Position numbers and translations under genes: made by a program. Shown here piece by piece: positions 9,140 through 17,982 of a DNA stretch of 64,000 bases. This stretch comes from Thalassovita mediterranea (GTDB taxonomy: Bacteria > Pseudomonadota > Alphaproteobacteria > Caulobacterales > Hyphomonadaceae). The stretch's first letter is position 1. Every line of letters begins with the position of its first letter. The DNA is taken from positions 806,001 to 870,000 of the forward strand of contig CP080408.1 in assembly GCA_019448215.1 (NCBI GenBank), read 5' to 3'. The notes beneath the pieces were generated by a model. The model saw only the letters and a list, made by a program, of their open reading frames with translations, made no database searches and was not told the origin of the DNA.

Positions 9140-9529
9140 CTATTCAGCGAAAGATAGCGCGCCGCCGGAAGTGACCGTGCGATAGAAGCAAGATTTCCGG
9201 TCAGTGTGACATGCAGGCCCCTTCTGGGTCACTTTCAGGAGGATCGTATCCTGATCACAATCGATGAGAATGTCGTTCACGGTCTGCGTATTGCCGGAGG
9301 TCTCCCCCTTGCGCCACAGCTTGCCGCGCGAGCGGGAGAAATACGTCGCTTCGCCTGTCTCGATGGTCTGGCGCAGCGCCTCCTCATTCATCCAGGCCAT
9401 CATCAGCACGTCGCCTGTCGCGCTATCCTGCGCCACGGCGGGGATGAGGCCATCGGAATTGAATTTGGGCCGCAGCTCCTTTGCTTCGTCCTGCGCAGAG
9501 CCGGAAAGCGGAGGTTGGAAGTCCGTCAT
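9140..9529 (-). CDS. hisI: Phosphoribosyl-AMP cyclohydrolase
   Basis: Third step of histidine synthesis: opens the adenine ring of phosphoribosyl-AMP. 129 residues from the ATG at 9529, the expected size for a stand-alone HisI without HisE. Motifs: [51 protein letters not shown] and the metal-site cysteines in [14 protein letters not shown]. The start overlaps the stop of the CoA-transferase gene by one base (TGATG), so it is probably translated with it. A longer in-frame start exists but adds only unrelated residues. The other his genes, except hisC at 18 kb, are elsewhere. Confidence 0.95.
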   Translation of the reverse strand: MTDFQPPLSGSAQDEAKELRPKFNSDGLIPAVAQDSATGDVLMMAWMNEEALRQTIETGEATYFSRSRGKLWRKGETSGNTQTVNDILIDCDQDTILLKVTQKGPACHTDRKSCFYRTVTSGGALSFAE

Positions 9530-10722
9530 CAGATAATTCCTTTTTCGCGCAGGCGCGCCTGCTCGGATACGTCGACGCCGATGGACGTCAGGATGCTGGC
9601 CGTATCGGCACCAAGCGCCGGACCGGCATGGTCTACCTTGCCCGGCGTATCGGAGAGTTTGGGGAAGACACCTTGCATCGGAACTTCGCCCAGCATTGGG
9701 TGCGCGACCCTGATGATGGCCTCGCGCGCCTTGATGTGGGCATCCTCCAGCATCTCGCGCGCAGTGTTCACCGGTCCGCACGGGACGCCGTTCGCCTCGC
9801 ACTGAGAGAGAACATCATCGACGGTGCGCTCACCCGTCCAGGCCGCAATTTTTTCATCAAGCTCATGCTGATTGTCACCGCGCCCATCATGGGTGGCAAA
9901 CCGCGGATCATCGGCCCAGTCGGCGCCGATCATCCCCGCAAGCCGCTTGAACAGCGTGTCCTGATTGGCACCGATGATGACCATGCCATCTGCGCAGGGA
10001 TAGACCCCCGACGGGGCGACCCGTGGCAGGATGGGGCCCGTCCGCTCTCTTATCTGGCCGGCCAAGGCGTATTCGGGAATGATGCTTTCAATGAAGGCCA
10101 TCACGCTTTCATAGATCGCCGCATCGACGACTTGCCCCCTGCCCGTCCGCTCTCGCGCGAACAGCGCCATCATCGTGCCGAGCGCCGCAAATGTGCCTGT
10201 CATCGTATCGCCGAGAGAGACACCGGCGCGCGCTGGCAGGCGGTCCGGCTCGCCGATCATGTAGCGGAGGCCACCCTTGGCCTCGCCGACACTGGCATAG
10301 CCTGCCTTGGCGCTCTCAGGGCCCGTCTGACCATAACCAGAGATGCGCGCGATCACGAGGCGCGGATTGAGCGCGTGGAGGACATCCGGGCCAAGCCCCC
10401 AGCGCTCCAGCGTACCGGGTCGGAAGTTCTCGACCAGCACGTCAGCGGTCGCGGAAAGCTGCTTCAAGAGTGCCTGGCCTTCCGGTTCGCGCAGGTTCAG
10501 CGTCAGGGATTTTTTGTTGCGGGCAATGATCGGCCAGAAGAGGCTGTGGCCGTCCTTCTTTGCCGCGCCCCAACCGCGCGCCGGGTCCGGCGCGTCGGGG
10601 GCCTCGATCTTGATGACCTCCGCACCAAAGTCGCCGAGCAGCTGCGCACAGAACGGTCCGGCGATCAGCTGGCCAAGCTCGATCACGCGAAGGCCGGCAA
10701 GGGGTGATTTTTGATCTGTCAT
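9529..10722 (-). CDS. CaiB/BaiF (class III) CoA-transferase
   Basis: 397-residue family III CoA-transferase that moves CoA between a CoA-thioester and a free acid. Diagnostic blocks: [33 protein letters not shown] split at GPFC, the catalytic-Asp region [17 protein letters not shown], and GYGQTGP. The C-terminal region ([11 protein letters not shown]) is also typical. The substrate is unknown; the divergent HMG-CoA-lyase-type gene only 29 bp away suggests shared control and a role in acyl-CoA or branched-chain catabolism. It is followed by hisI with a TGATG overlap, which pairs catabolism oddly with histidine synthesis. Confidence 0.9.
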   Translation of the reverse strand: MTDQKSPLAGLRVIELGQLIAGPFCAQLLGDFGAEVIKIEAPDAPDPARGWGAAKKDGHSLFWPIIARNKKSLTLNLREPEGQALLKQLSATADVLVENFRPGTLERWGLGPDVLHALNPRLVIARISGYGQTGPESAKAGYASVGEAKGGLRYMIGEPDRLPARAGVSLGDTMTGTFAALGTMMALFARERTGRGQVVDAAIYESVMAFIESIIPEYALAGQIRERTGPILPRVAPSGVYPCADGMVIIGANQDTLFKRLAGMIGADWADDPRFATHDGRGDNQHELDEKIAAWTGERTVDDVLSQCEANGVPCGPVNTAREMLEDAHIKAREAIIRVAHPMLGEVPMQGVFPKLSDTPGKVDHAGPALGADTASILTSIGVDVSEQARLREKGII

Positions 10723-10751
10723 GTCCCCTCCATGCGCTCTAGAACCACCTC

Positions 10752-11648
10752 ATGACAAGACGTATCGATATAGTTGAGGTCGGCCCACGCGACGGCCTGC
10801 AGAACGATCCCGGCAATCTGACCACGCAGCAAAAGCTCGAATTCATCGCCCGGCTGGAAGAGGCTGGCGTCAGGCGTATGGAGTCGGGCAGCTTCGTCTC
10901 GCCAAAAGCCGTCCCCAAAATGGCGGATTCGACAGAGGTCTTTGCTGGCCTGGACCGGTCGAAGCCAACCCGTCACATCGCGCTTGCCCTCAATGAGAAA
11001 GGCGTTCGCCGCGCCATCGACGCGAAAGCCGACGAGATCAATTTCGTGCTGGTCGCCGGTGAAGGCTTTGGCAAGCGCAATCAGGGCATGAGCCCGTCTG
11101 AAAGCGCCGACATGCTAATGCAGTGCGCGCCGCTCATCCATGAGGCAGGCATTCCGCTTTCAGCCACCATCTCCGTGGCTTTCGGTGACCCCTATGACGG
11201 CGAAGTCGACCCGCTGGTCGTCGGCAACCTCGCGGCCCGCGCGCAACGCGCTGGCGTTGGCGAGCTTGCCCTTGGCGACACGATCGGGGTCGCAACGCCC
11301 TGGCAGGTGAGGTCACTGATCGAACGGGTCAGCATGGAAGCGCCGGACGTCTTCCTGCGCATGCACTTCCACGACACGCGCGGCGCGGCGCTTGCCAATG
11401 TGGCGGCTGCCGTCGATGCCGGTGTCGATGTCATTGATGCAAGCTGCGGCGGGATTGGCGGCTGTCCATTCGCACCGGCGGCGACTGGCAATGTCGCCAC
11501 CGAAGATGTCGTCTACATGCTGGAGCGCGCAGGGTTCGAGACAGGCCTCGACCTCGGCAAGCTGATCGAGACCGCGAAATGGCTGGAAACGGTGCTCGGC
11601 CATGAGGTGAGTTCCAGCTTGAGCAAGGCGGGTGGTTTTCCGGCTTGA
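10752..11648 (+). CDS. mvaB: Hydroxymethylglutaryl-CoA lyase
   Basis: HMGL-like TIM-barrel enzyme of 298 residues that cleaves HMG-CoA to acetoacetate and acetyl-CoA, the end of leucine catabolism. Seen: VEVGPRDGLQN at the N-terminus (catalytic Arg and metal-binding Asp), FVSPKAVPKMADS, the metal-site MHFHDTRG, and the catalytic-Cys motif GGIGGCPFAPAATGN, where most members have CPFAPGATGN. It is divergent from the CoA-transferase with a very short gap of 29 bp. The other leucine genes (liu/mcc) are not in the window, so hydroxy-methylglutaryl-CoA is the most likely but not the only possible substrate. Confidence 0.9.
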   Translation: MTRRIDIVEVGPRDGLQNDPGNLTTQQKLEFIARLEEAGVRRMESGSFVSPKAVPKMADSTEVFAGLDRSKPTRHIALALNEKGVRRAIDAKADEINFVLVAGEGFGKRNQGMSPSESADMLMQCAPLIHEAGIPLSATISVAFGDPYDGEVDPLVVGNLAARAQRAGVGELALGDTIGVATPWQVRSLIERVSMEAPDVFLRMHFHDTRGAALANVAAAVDAGVDVIDASCGGIGGCPFAPAATGNVATEDVVYMLERAGFETGLDLGKLIETAKWLETVLGHEVSSSLSKAGGFPA

Positions 11649-11676
11649 TCCATTCGGCGGCCTGAATGGGGCGTCA

Positions 11677-11705
11677 CTCCCGATGAGCGTCAGCTCATCT
11701 GGGAG
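11677..11705 (+). terminator. Hairpin after the HMG-CoA lyase gene
   Basis: CTCCC-GATGAGC pairs with GCTCATC-GGGAG through one bulged T, closing on a GTCA loop (12 bp in all). There is no T-run. It may terminate the lyase transcript or be part of a dispersed repeat cluster with the palindrome that follows. Confidence 0.4.
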
Positions 11706-11753
11706 CCCATCTCGGATCGCCCGCACCTGGCGCATGCAGGAATGGCAGGTGCT

Positions 11754-11790
11754 GGACCCTCAGACCGCGTTCCGCGGTCGAGGGTGACGC
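11754..11790 (+). repeat. 37-bp palindromic element, copy 1
   Basis: Nested hairpin: ACCCTC...GAGGGT enclosing GACCGCG-TTC-CGCGGTC. Near-identical copies lie at 39737-39773 (inverted) and 39819-39856. All are between genes, as expected for a REP-like dispersed repeat. Confidence 0.75.
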
Positions 11791-11903
11791 CCGAAATTGG
11801 CAGCATCGACTACCGCTGCGTCAGACTTGCGGCGCGCCGCATTAGCGGAGCAGTCTCCTCTCAAAGCCGCCTCATGAAACGCGGCATTTGAGGGAGAAGC
11901 AGT

Positions 11904-12698
11904 ATGGCAAACAGGTTCGAAGGCCGCGTGGTCTGTATCACGGGTGCGGCGAAGGGCATTGGCCGTCAGGCGGCGCTGAGCTTTGCAGAAGAAGGCGCGA
12001 CCATCGTCGCCACCGACATTGAGGCAGAGGCTAGCAAGGCGCTCGTCGCCGAGATCGAGGGCTCTGGCGGCAAGGCGAGCTTCATCGAACATGACGTGAC
12101 GAGCGAAGACGCCTGGATCGACGTCATCGCCTCTGTGCGATCCAATCACGGCAAGCTGGATGTCCTCATCAACAATGCGGGTATCGGCATGACGGGGCTC
12201 GTCCATGAGATGGACCTCGACCTCTGGCGCAAGATGATGGCGGTAAATGTCGACGGCGTCTTTCTTGGCGTGAAGCATGCCCTGCCGCTGATGCGTGAAG
12301 CGGGCAGCGGCAACATCATCAATGTCTCATCGGTGGCCGGCATCCGCTCAACGGCGAACTTCTCCTGCTATTGCGCGACAAAGGCCGCGGTGAAGAGCTT
12401 TACCAAATCTGTCGCGCTGGAGTGCGCCGAAGCCAAGGACGGCATCCGCGTCAATTCAATCCATCCGGGCATCATCTCCACCGCGATCTGGGACACGCTG
12501 ATCGGCACCGAAGAGAGCACGTCGAGCAATATGCCGCGCGAGGCAACGCTTGCTGGCATGACGAGCGAAGCTGTTCCCTTTGGTCGTACTGGCACCATTC
12601 AGGAAATCGTCAACGGCATGCTGTTCCTTGCCTCCGACGAGAGCAGCTATATGCACGGCGCCGAGCTAGTTCTGGATGGCGGCCTGACGGCGGGGTGA
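11904..12698 (+). CDS. SDR family oxidoreductase
   Basis: 264-residue classical short-chain dehydrogenase. TGAAKGIG cofactor loop (residues about 11-18), acidic DIEAEA after strand 2 indicating NAD(H) preference, NNAG near residue 91, and the catalytic Ser...Tyr-Lys as NVSSVAG and CYCATKAA (Y-C-A-T-K). The C-terminal LVLDGGLTAG is typical. It most resembles 3-alpha/20-beta-hydroxysteroid-dehydrogenase-like or cyclohexanol-dehydrogenase-like SDRs, but the substrate cannot be read. AGGGAGAAG (from about 11891) is the ribosome site. It stands alone after a 255-bp gap and converges on the DUF985 gene. Confidence 0.88.
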   Translation: MANRFEGRVVCITGAAKGIGRQAALSFAEEGATIVATDIEAEASKALVAEIEGSGGKASFIEHDVTSEDAWIDVIASVRSNHGKLDVLINNAGIGMTGLVHEMDLDLWRKMMAVNVDGVFLGVKHALPLMREAGSGNIINVSSVAGIRSTANFSCYCATKAAVKSFTKSVALECAEAKDGIRVNSIHPGIISTAIWDTLIGTEESTSSNMPREATLAGMTSEAVPFGRTGTIQEIVNGMLFLASDESSYMHGAELVLDGGLTAG

Positions 12699-12701
12699 GG
12701 C

Positions 12702-13142
12702 CTAGACCTTCGGGCGCCAGTTCTCCGGTGCCATTTCGAAGCCTGCAAAGTCGAAGCCCGGCGCGACAAAACAACTGACCAGCGTCCACGCGCCGAGCGT
12801 TTCGGCAGTCTGCCAGTGATCCTTCGGCACAACGAGTTGCGGGCGCTGGCCTGCGCGAAGGTCAGGGCCGAGCTTGTGAGGTGTCGCACCGACGCCGTCC
12901 GGCGGGGACAGCGTCAGCGCTAGCGGGCCGCCCGCATGCCAGGCCCAGACCTCGTCTGCATCGACGCGGTGCCAGGCCGAAACTTCGTCCGCCTGCAGCA
13001 GGTAATAGATCGTGGTGCACGCAGCGCGCCCCTCGCCTTCAGAGCGGTACATCTCTGCATAGTGGCCGCCTTCAGGGTGCGGCTTCAGGCCGAGAAGACG
13101 GATGATCTCATTGGCGCCAAGGTCGCCGGACAGCGCCGACAT
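12702..13142 (-). CDS. DUF985 cupin protein
   Basis: 146-residue cupin of the DUF985 (cupin_5) family. Characteristic blocks: LGLKPHPEGGHYAEMYRS, TTIYYLLQADEVSAWHRVD, DEVWAWHAGGPL, and PGFDFAGFEMAP at the C-terminus. The His residues of the cupin barrel are present, so metal or sugar-like ligand binding is likely, but no reaction is established for the family. It follows gloB with a 2-nt gap and probably shares its transcript. Confidence 0.88.
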   Translation of the reverse strand: MSALSGDLGANEIIRLLGLKPHPEGGHYAEMYRSEGEGRAACTTIYYLLQADEVSAWHRVDADEVWAWHAGGPLALTLSPPDGVGATPHKLGPDLRAGQRPQLVVPKDHWQTAETLGAWTLVSCFVAPGFDFAGFEMAPENWRPKV

Positions 13143-13144
13143 GG

Positions 13145-13906
13145 TCAGAAACTGTCCTTGCGCGCGCGGATTTCCGCAAAGGTCGCGACAGGGTCGCCTG
13201 CATGGCCCATGGCGGCCTGCAGCGCGGCATCGTCTGCCCGCAGGAACGGATTGGCCTCAAGCTCTCGCGAGAGGACGGTCGGCACAGTCCATTCACCGCG
13301 CTGGCGCTTCATCTCGACTTCCTGCGCATAGGAAGTCAGCGCCGGGTTGGACGGATCAACGCTGAGCGCAAAGCGGGCATTGGCCTGCGTATACTCATGC
13401 GCGCAATAGATGACGGTCTCGGCCGGAAGCAATTTGAGGCGCGACAGGCTCGCCCACATCATCTTCGCATCGCCCTCAAAGACGCGCCCACAACCGAGCG
13501 CGAAGAGCGCATCACCGACAAAGGCGGTCCGCGCTTCAGGGATATGATAGGCAATGTGGCCGAGCGTGTGGCCGGGCACGTCAACGATCACGACTTCCAT
13601 GTCACCGAGACTAGCCTTGTCGCCGCCGGCCAGGGGCTGGTCGATGCCGGGGATCTTTTCCGCCTCACCTGCCGGGCCAAGGATGCGGCAGCCGGTCGCT
13701 TTCTTGATCAGCTCATTGCCGCCGGCATGATCTGGATGCCAGTGCGTGTTCCAGATCTCGTCAATGGTCCAGCCAAGGCTCTCGGCCTCGGCGAGGTATT
13801 TCTCTCCATCCGGCGTGTCGATAGCCACGGTCATGCCGGATTTGGTGTCGTGCGCAAGAAAGCCGTAATTGTCTTTCAGGCATGGAAACTGGTGAATTTC
13901 GATCAT
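13145..13906 (-). CDS. gloB: Hydroxyacylglutathione hydrolase (glyoxalase II)
   Basis: Hydrolyses S-lactoylglutathione to lactate and glutathione in methylglyoxal detoxification; 253 residues from the ATG at 13906, which is preceded by GGGGG. Binuclear metal site: NTHWHPDHAGG (THxHxDH), the DVPGHTLGH histidine, and FVGDALFALGCGRVFEG, the glyoxalase-II-specific substrate segment; CAHEYTQANARFA supplies the final His. An upstream in-frame ATG at 13942 is possible but adds nothing conserved. It is divergent from a methyltransferase gene 43 bp away, an arrangement common in alphaproteobacteria. Confidence 0.95.
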   Translation of the reverse strand: MIEIHQFPCLKDNYGFLAHDTKSGMTVAIDTPDGEKYLAEAESLGWTIDEIWNTHWHPDHAGGNELIKKATGCRILGPAGEAEKIPGIDQPLAGGDKASLGDMEVVIVDVPGHTLGHIAYHIPEARTAFVGDALFALGCGRVFEGDAKMMWASLSRLKLLPAETVIYCAHEYTQANARFALSVDPSNPALTSYAQEVEMKRQRGEWTVPTVLSRELEANPFLRADDAALQAAMGHAGDPVATFAEIRARKDSF

Positions 13907-13949
13907 GCCCCCATTTAAGACCAAAGGCAGATTGTGAAACAAGGCCTGT

Positions 13950-14768
13950 ATGAGACAGCGCGCGAGCGATCTTGAGAATTTCTACGCCTCCAGCCTCGGG
14001 GAGACGGCCTGCTATCTGTTGCTGCGGCGGCTGAATGATCTCTGGGGCGACTGCGCAAACCAGACTGTTCTTGGCATGGGATATGCCCATCCGCTGCTCG
14101 CAGGACTGTCGCTGACGGCAAAGTCCGCCGTCGCGGTAACCCCGCATCTTGGTGCTGCGAGTTACTGGGCTGGCACTGACCGGGGCGTTTCCGCGTGTAT
14201 TTCAGAAGAAGACCGGCTGCCCTTTGCTGATGGTTCATTCGACCGGGTCATCCTGCTGCATGCCGTCGAAGAAGCCGAAAGCCCCCGCGCCGTCATGCGC
14301 GAAGCGTGGCGCGTACTAACGCCCGAAGGCCGCGCGCTGATCATTGTGGCGAACCGCAAGGGCCTCTGGTCGCTCAGCGAAGGCACACCTTTCGGGCATG
14401 GCCGCCCCTGGACACGCCGGCAGCTGATCCAGTGGCTGAACGATCATCTCTTTCAGGTCACGGCCAGTACGACAGCGCTGCACCTGCCGCCCGTCAACTG
14501 GCGTTTCCTGACCCATGCCGCTGATGGATTTGAGAATTTTGGCAGTCTTGCTGTGCCCGGCCTTGGCGGCGCTGTCATGGTTGAGGCGATCAAGCACCTC
14601 TACGCAAAACCCGGCGGCGGGGCCGCTGCCCCGGTGACAGGGCTGGCAACCGGGCGCAAAGGTGTGGCACAGTTGCCTAGAAATGAGGCAGCGCGTTCCG
14701 ACGGCCAGAAAGTCGAAATTTCTCACGTTGACCGGCCAGTCACGTCACGCTTTCATCATCAATGTTGA
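13950..14768 (+). CDS. Class I SAM-dependent methyltransferase-like protein
   Basis: 272 residues. The central 55-165 region has a methyltransferase fold pattern: a degenerate motif I (VLGMGYAHPLL instead of GxGxG), motif IV-like LPFADGSFDRVILLHAVEEAESP, and EAWRVLTPEGRALIIVANR. The last 60 residues are low in conserved features. Because the SAM glycine loop is altered, catalytic status is uncertain. Its position opposite gloB is a recurring one in alphaproteobacteria, but the function there is not known to me. The P-II gene follows 21 bp downstream and could be cotranscribed. Confidence 0.75.
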   Translation: MRQRASDLENFYASSLGETACYLLLRRLNDLWGDCANQTVLGMGYAHPLLAGLSLTAKSAVAVTPHLGAASYWAGTDRGVSACISEEDRLPFADGSFDRVILLHAVEEAESPRAVMREAWRVLTPEGRALIIVANRKGLWSLSEGTPFGHGRPWTRRQLIQWLNDHLFQVTASTTALHLPPVNWRFLTHAADGFENFGSLAVPGLGGAVMVEAIKHLYAKPGGGAAAPVTGLATGRKGVAQLPRNEAARSDGQKVEISHVDRPVTSRFHHQC

Positions 14769-14789
14769 ACAATGGGAGGCTCTGGGGCC

Positions 14790-15134
14790 ATGAAACTTAT
14801 TACCGCGATCTTCAAACCAAGCAGGCTCGACGCCGTTATCGACGCGCTGAGCGAAGCTGGCGTTGCCGGTCTGACAGTCTCCGAAGTGCGGGGCTACGGT
14901 CGCCAGCAAGGCAAGACCGAAGTCTATCGCGGCGCTGAGTACGAAGTCCGCCTCCTGCCAAAGGTCAAAGTCGAAGTGGCCTGCGCGAGCGGCGACGTCG
15001 ACCGTCTGGTCGAAGCTGTCATCAGCGCGGCAAACACCGGCACGATCGGCGACGGCAAGATCTTCGTTTCCGGCCTCGATAGCGTGACGCGCATCCGCAC
15101 TGGCGAGAAAAACGAACAGGCGCTCAGCGGCTAG
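14790..15134 (+). CDS. P-II nitrogen regulatory protein
   Basis: 114-residue trimeric signal protein that reads 2-oxoglutarate and ATP/ADP and controls glutamine synthetase, NtrB or AmtB. Start at 14790 (MKLITAIFKP) with GGGAGG at 14774-14779; a start at 14772 would lie inside that site. The T-loop segment KTEVYRGAEYEVRLLPKVKVE (in two parts: KTEVYRGAEY, LLPKVK) keeps the Tyr that GlnD uridylylates, and GDGKIFVSGLDSVTRIRTGE is the C-terminal signature. Neither glnA nor amtB is adjacent, so GlnB and GlnK cannot be told apart. A good terminator follows. Confidence 0.93.
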   Translation: MKLITAIFKPSRLDAVIDALSEAGVAGLTVSEVRGYGRQQGKTEVYRGAEYEVRLLPKVKVEVACASGDVDRLVEAVISAANTGTIGDGKIFVSGLDSVTRIRTGEKNEQALSG

Positions 15135-15161
15135 CGCTTGCCTCCCAATCCTTGTTGAACG

Positions 15162-15193
15162 ACCGGCAGCACAGAACGTGTCTGCCGGTTTTT
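15162..15193 (+). terminator. Rho-independent terminator after the P-II gene
   Basis: ACCGGCAG (15162-15169) pairs with CTGCCGGT (15182-15189), followed by TTTT (15190-15193). The T-run lies right at the stop of convergent metW. Confidence 0.85.
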
Positions 15194-15798
15194 CATATCC
15201 GCTTCAGGTGCAGGATAACCTCGTCGGCGCCCCAGTTGAGGCGCCCCAGCCCCTTGTTGCGGAACTCGCCAACCGCGCTGCCGCGCACAGGCGCCATCGC
15301 AACGCAGGTAAGGCCAAGGCGGCCTGCAAGCTCGATCATGTCGAGCGCCGTAACTGGCAGCAGTACACCTTCTTCATGCGCGAGACCCGGCGCAGGCATC
15401 CGTCCCTGACGGATGAGGGTCAGGCGGCGGCTCCATAGACCGTAATTGCGGAACGATACGATCACTTCGGGCGCGATTCGAGCAAGCTCGCCCAGCACGC
15501 GGGCTGGGCGGCGCATCTGCTGGACAGCCTGGGACAGGATCGCGACGTCGAAGCTGTCATCAGGGAAGAGCTCAAGATCGCTGTCGGCGTCGCCCTGAAT
15601 GACAGACAGACCGCGCGCAAGTGCAATGCCTGCGGTCTCACTCGAAAGCTCGAGTCCGCGCGCATCGACACCGCGCGTCGACTTCAGAAGATCGAGAAGC
15701 GCGCCGTCGCCGCAGCCAACGTCCAGCACGCGCGCGCCCTGGCGCACGCGCCCAGCAATGGCCTCATGGTCCGGGCGAACTGTCCGTTGCTCAACCAC
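15193..15798 (-). CDS. metW: Methionine biosynthesis protein MetW
   Basis: 201-residue SAM-methyltransferase-fold protein that works with MetX in homoserine acylation in many proteobacteria. Motif I is RVLDVGCGDGALLDLL (about residues 23-38); FPDDSFDVAILSQAVQQMRRP and VIVSFRNYGLWSRR are MetW signatures. The start is GTG at 15798, sharing its G with the metX stop (TAGTG), so the two are translationally coupled. It ends inside the terminator region of the convergent P-II gene. Confidence 0.93.
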   Translation of the reverse strand: MVEQRTVRPDHEAIAGRVRQGARVLDVGCGDGALLDLLKSTRGVDARGLELSSETAGIALARGLSVIQGDADSDLELFPDDSFDVAILSQAVQQMRRPARVLGELARIAPEVIVSFRNYGLWSRRLTLIRQGRMPAPGLAHEEGVLLPVTALDMIELAGRLGLTCVAMAPVRGSAVGEFRNKGLGRLNWGADEVILHLKRI

Positions 15799-16934
15799 TA
15801 GATGCCCCTCAACTCAGCGCTCGCCGACAGGAAACCAGCTAGCGCTTTTTCATAGATCGGCTCTTCCAGCAGGAAGGCGTCGTGGCCCTTGTCTGACTGG
15901 ATATCGAGATAGCTGACCTCAGCGCCTGCCGCGATCAGGGCGCGGGTAATCTCGCGGTTTGCCTCTGGCGGATAATGCCAATCGGACGAGAACGAGAAGA
16001 CGCAAAAGCGGACTGGCGTGTCCCTGAAAACATCCGCCAGCCGTCCCTCACTGCGCGACGACAGGTCGAAATAGTCCATGGCGCGCGTCACATAGAGATA
16101 TGAGTTGGCATCGAACCGGTCGACGAAGGAATGGCCCTGATAGCGCAGATAGGATTCGACCTGAAAATCTGCGTCGAAACTGAAGCTGGTCTTCTCGCGG
16201 TCCTGCAGGCCGCGGTCGAATTTCCGCTTAAGCGCGCTCTCGGAAACATAGGTGATGTGCGCCGCCATGCGGGCGATGGCGAGCCCACGCGACGGGCGCT
16301 TGGCGTCCGCGAGATAATTGCCCTCGCACCAGTCCGGGTCCGCCATGATGGCCTGACGCCCGACCTCATAGAAGGCGATATTCTGGGCGGAATGACGGGC
16401 TGACGTGGCGATAGGCACAGAGGTAAACACCTGCTCCGGCGCCTGCGCAGCCCATTCCAGTGCCTGCATGCCGCCCATGGAGCCGCCAATCACCGAGAAC
16501 AGGCTGTCGATACCGAGCGCGGCAATAAAGGCGCGCTGGGCGCGCACCATGTCGCCAATCGTGATGACCGGAAAGCGCGTGCCATAGGGCTTGCCGTCCG
16601 GCGCTTTTGAGGCCGGCCCCGTTGTGCCCATACAGCCGCCCAAGACATTGGTCGCGATGACGTAATAGCGGTCCGTATCAATGGCGAGGCCCGGACCGAT
16701 GACGCGTGGCCACCAGGCAGGCCTGCCTGTGACCGGGTTCTTCGACGCCGCGAACTGATCTCCCGTCAGCGCGTGGCAGATCAGGATCACATTGGAGCGG
16801 TCCGCATTCGGCTCGCCCCAGCTTTCATAGGCGATCTCGACATGATCCAGCGTCTCACCGCAATCGAGCTTCAGCGGCTCTGGCAGGGAGAGCACGCGAA
16901 GGGCGCTGGTCTGGGGCGGGGCGTTGTCCGGCAT
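15798..16934 (-). CDS. metX: Homoserine O-acyltransferase
   Basis: Alpha/beta-hydrolase-fold enzyme acylating homoserine for methionine synthesis; 378 residues from the ATG at 16934 (MPDNAPPQ). Conserved: ILICHALTGDQFAA, GLAIDTDRYYVIATNVLGG, and the nucleophile elbow in VIGGSMGGMQALEW. The C-terminal acid and His lie in YLDIQSDKGHDAFLLE. The frame is open to 17045, but upstream residues are unlike the family. MetX enzymes use acetyl- or succinyl-CoA; the sequence at hand does not let me decide which. I looked for a SAM riboswitch in the 130 bp upstream and could not recognise one. Confidence 0.94.
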   Translation of the reverse strand: MPDNAPPQTSALRVLSLPEPLKLDCGETLDHVEIAYESWGEPNADRSNVILICHALTGDQFAASKNPVTGRPAWWPRVIGPGLAIDTDRYYVIATNVLGGCMGTTGPASKAPDGKPYGTRFPVITIGDMVRAQRAFIAALGIDSLFSVIGGSMGGMQALEWAAQAPEQVFTSVPIATSARHSAQNIAFYEVGRQAIMADPDWCEGNYLADAKRPSRGLAIARMAAHITYVSESALKRKFDRGLQDREKTSFSFDADFQVESYLRYQGHSFVDRFDANSYLYVTRAMDYFDLSSRSEGRLADVFRDTPVRFCVFSFSSDWHYPPEANREITRALIAAGAEVSYLDIQSDKGHDAFLLEEPIYEKALAGFLSASAELRGI

Positions 16935-17064
16935 GGCGCTTGAGGTGTCGGCAGGATGCGCCCCTGTCAAGCATGATTGGCGGGGCGAGCGCGGCACAAG
17001 CAGGAACAGCGTCCCCATGCGCACGTTGCCACTGAGAGGATCCAATCAGAAAGAAGAGGTATTC

Positions 17065-17886
17065 ATGCCGTATATTAAGGGCGCCGACCAAACCGACATT
17101 TATGTAAAGGACTGGGGCGAAGGCCGCCCTGTTATCCTGATCCATGGCTGGCCACTCAACGCAGACAGCTGGGAATACCAGGCCGTTAAGCTGGCTGAAT
17201 CCGGTTACCGGGTCATTTTCTATGACCGCCGCGGCTTCGGCCGCTCCGAACAGCCATGGAGCGGCTACAACTACGACACAATGTCAGACGACCTTGCCGC
17301 CATCATCAAAGAGCTGGGGCTGAAAGATGCAACGCTCGCCGGTTTCTCCATGGCAGGCGGCGAAGTCTGCCGGTACATGTCACGCCACGACGGCAAGGGC
17401 ATCAAACAGGCGGCGCTCATCTCTTCGATCGCGCCGTTCATGCTGCAGACGGACGACAATCCGGACGGTGCACCCGCTGATGTATTCGAAGGCATGAAAT
17501 CAGAACTTCGCAAGGACCGTCAGCAATTCCTCGCAGGCTTCTTCAAGGACTTCTACGGAAACGGCACCGAAGCTGGCGGCGTATCAGATGAAGTACTGCA
17601 CTGGTCGTGGCAGATGGCCATGCTCGCCTCTCCGAAGGCGACGCTCGATTGCGTAGATGCATTTGGCAAGACCGATCTTCGCCCCGACTTTGACGCGATG
17701 GACGTTCCGCTGCTGGTGGTGCACGGCACGGGCGACCAGACTGTTCCTCTCGACGCCACGGGCCGGCAGGCGGCGAAACTCGCCAAGAATTCCGAGCTCA
17801 AGGAGTATGACGGCGCGCCGCACGGCCTGACCGCAACGCACGCCGATCAGCTGGCGGACGACCTGCTCGCCTTTCTTAAAAGCTGA
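17065..17886 (+). CDS. Alpha/beta hydrolase, non-heme chloroperoxidase-like
   Basis: 273-residue cytosolic hydrolase of the cofactor-free haloperoxidase/esterase group. Oxyanion segment LIHGWPLNADSWE, strand YDRRGFGRSEQP, nucleophile Ser in LAGFSMAGGEVCRY, acid in VVHGTGDQTVP, and catalytic His in YDGAPHGLTATHADQ: the full triad is present. Haloperoxidase activity in this family is largely an in-vitro perhydrolase side reaction, so esterase or lactonase is the safer reading. The ATG at 17065 follows AGAAGAGG. It is divergent from metX across 130 bp. Confidence 0.85.
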   Translation: MPYIKGADQTDIYVKDWGEGRPVILIHGWPLNADSWEYQAVKLAESGYRVIFYDRRGFGRSEQPWSGYNYDTMSDDLAAIIKELGLKDATLAGFSMAGGEVCRYMSRHDGKGIKQAALISSIAPFMLQTDDNPDGAPADVFEGMKSELRKDRQQFLAGFFKDFYGNGTEAGGVSDEVLHWSWQMAMLASPKATLDCVDAFGKTDLRPDFDAMDVPLLVVHGTGDQTVPLDATGRQAAKLAKNSELKEYDGAPHGLTATHADQLADDLLAFLKS

Positions 17887-17982
17887 TACTGCAACCCTTT
17901 AGGCCCGGTCATTCACAGGCTCTCACTTGATTTTCAGCCCATCCTTGGCCACGAGGATCAGCTTGAAACAGGGAGCAGTCTC

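Noticed and set aside
9481-10707. 408-codon plus-strand frame opposite the CoA-transferase and hisI
   Set aside because: Both minus-strand genes match well-known families through this whole span; the plus frame has no recognisable domain.
16935-17064. Possible SAM riboswitch upstream of metX
   Set aside because: I could not find the conserved SAM-I, SAM-II or SAM/SAH core elements in the 130-bp leader. A -35-like TTGACA is present but has no matching -10.
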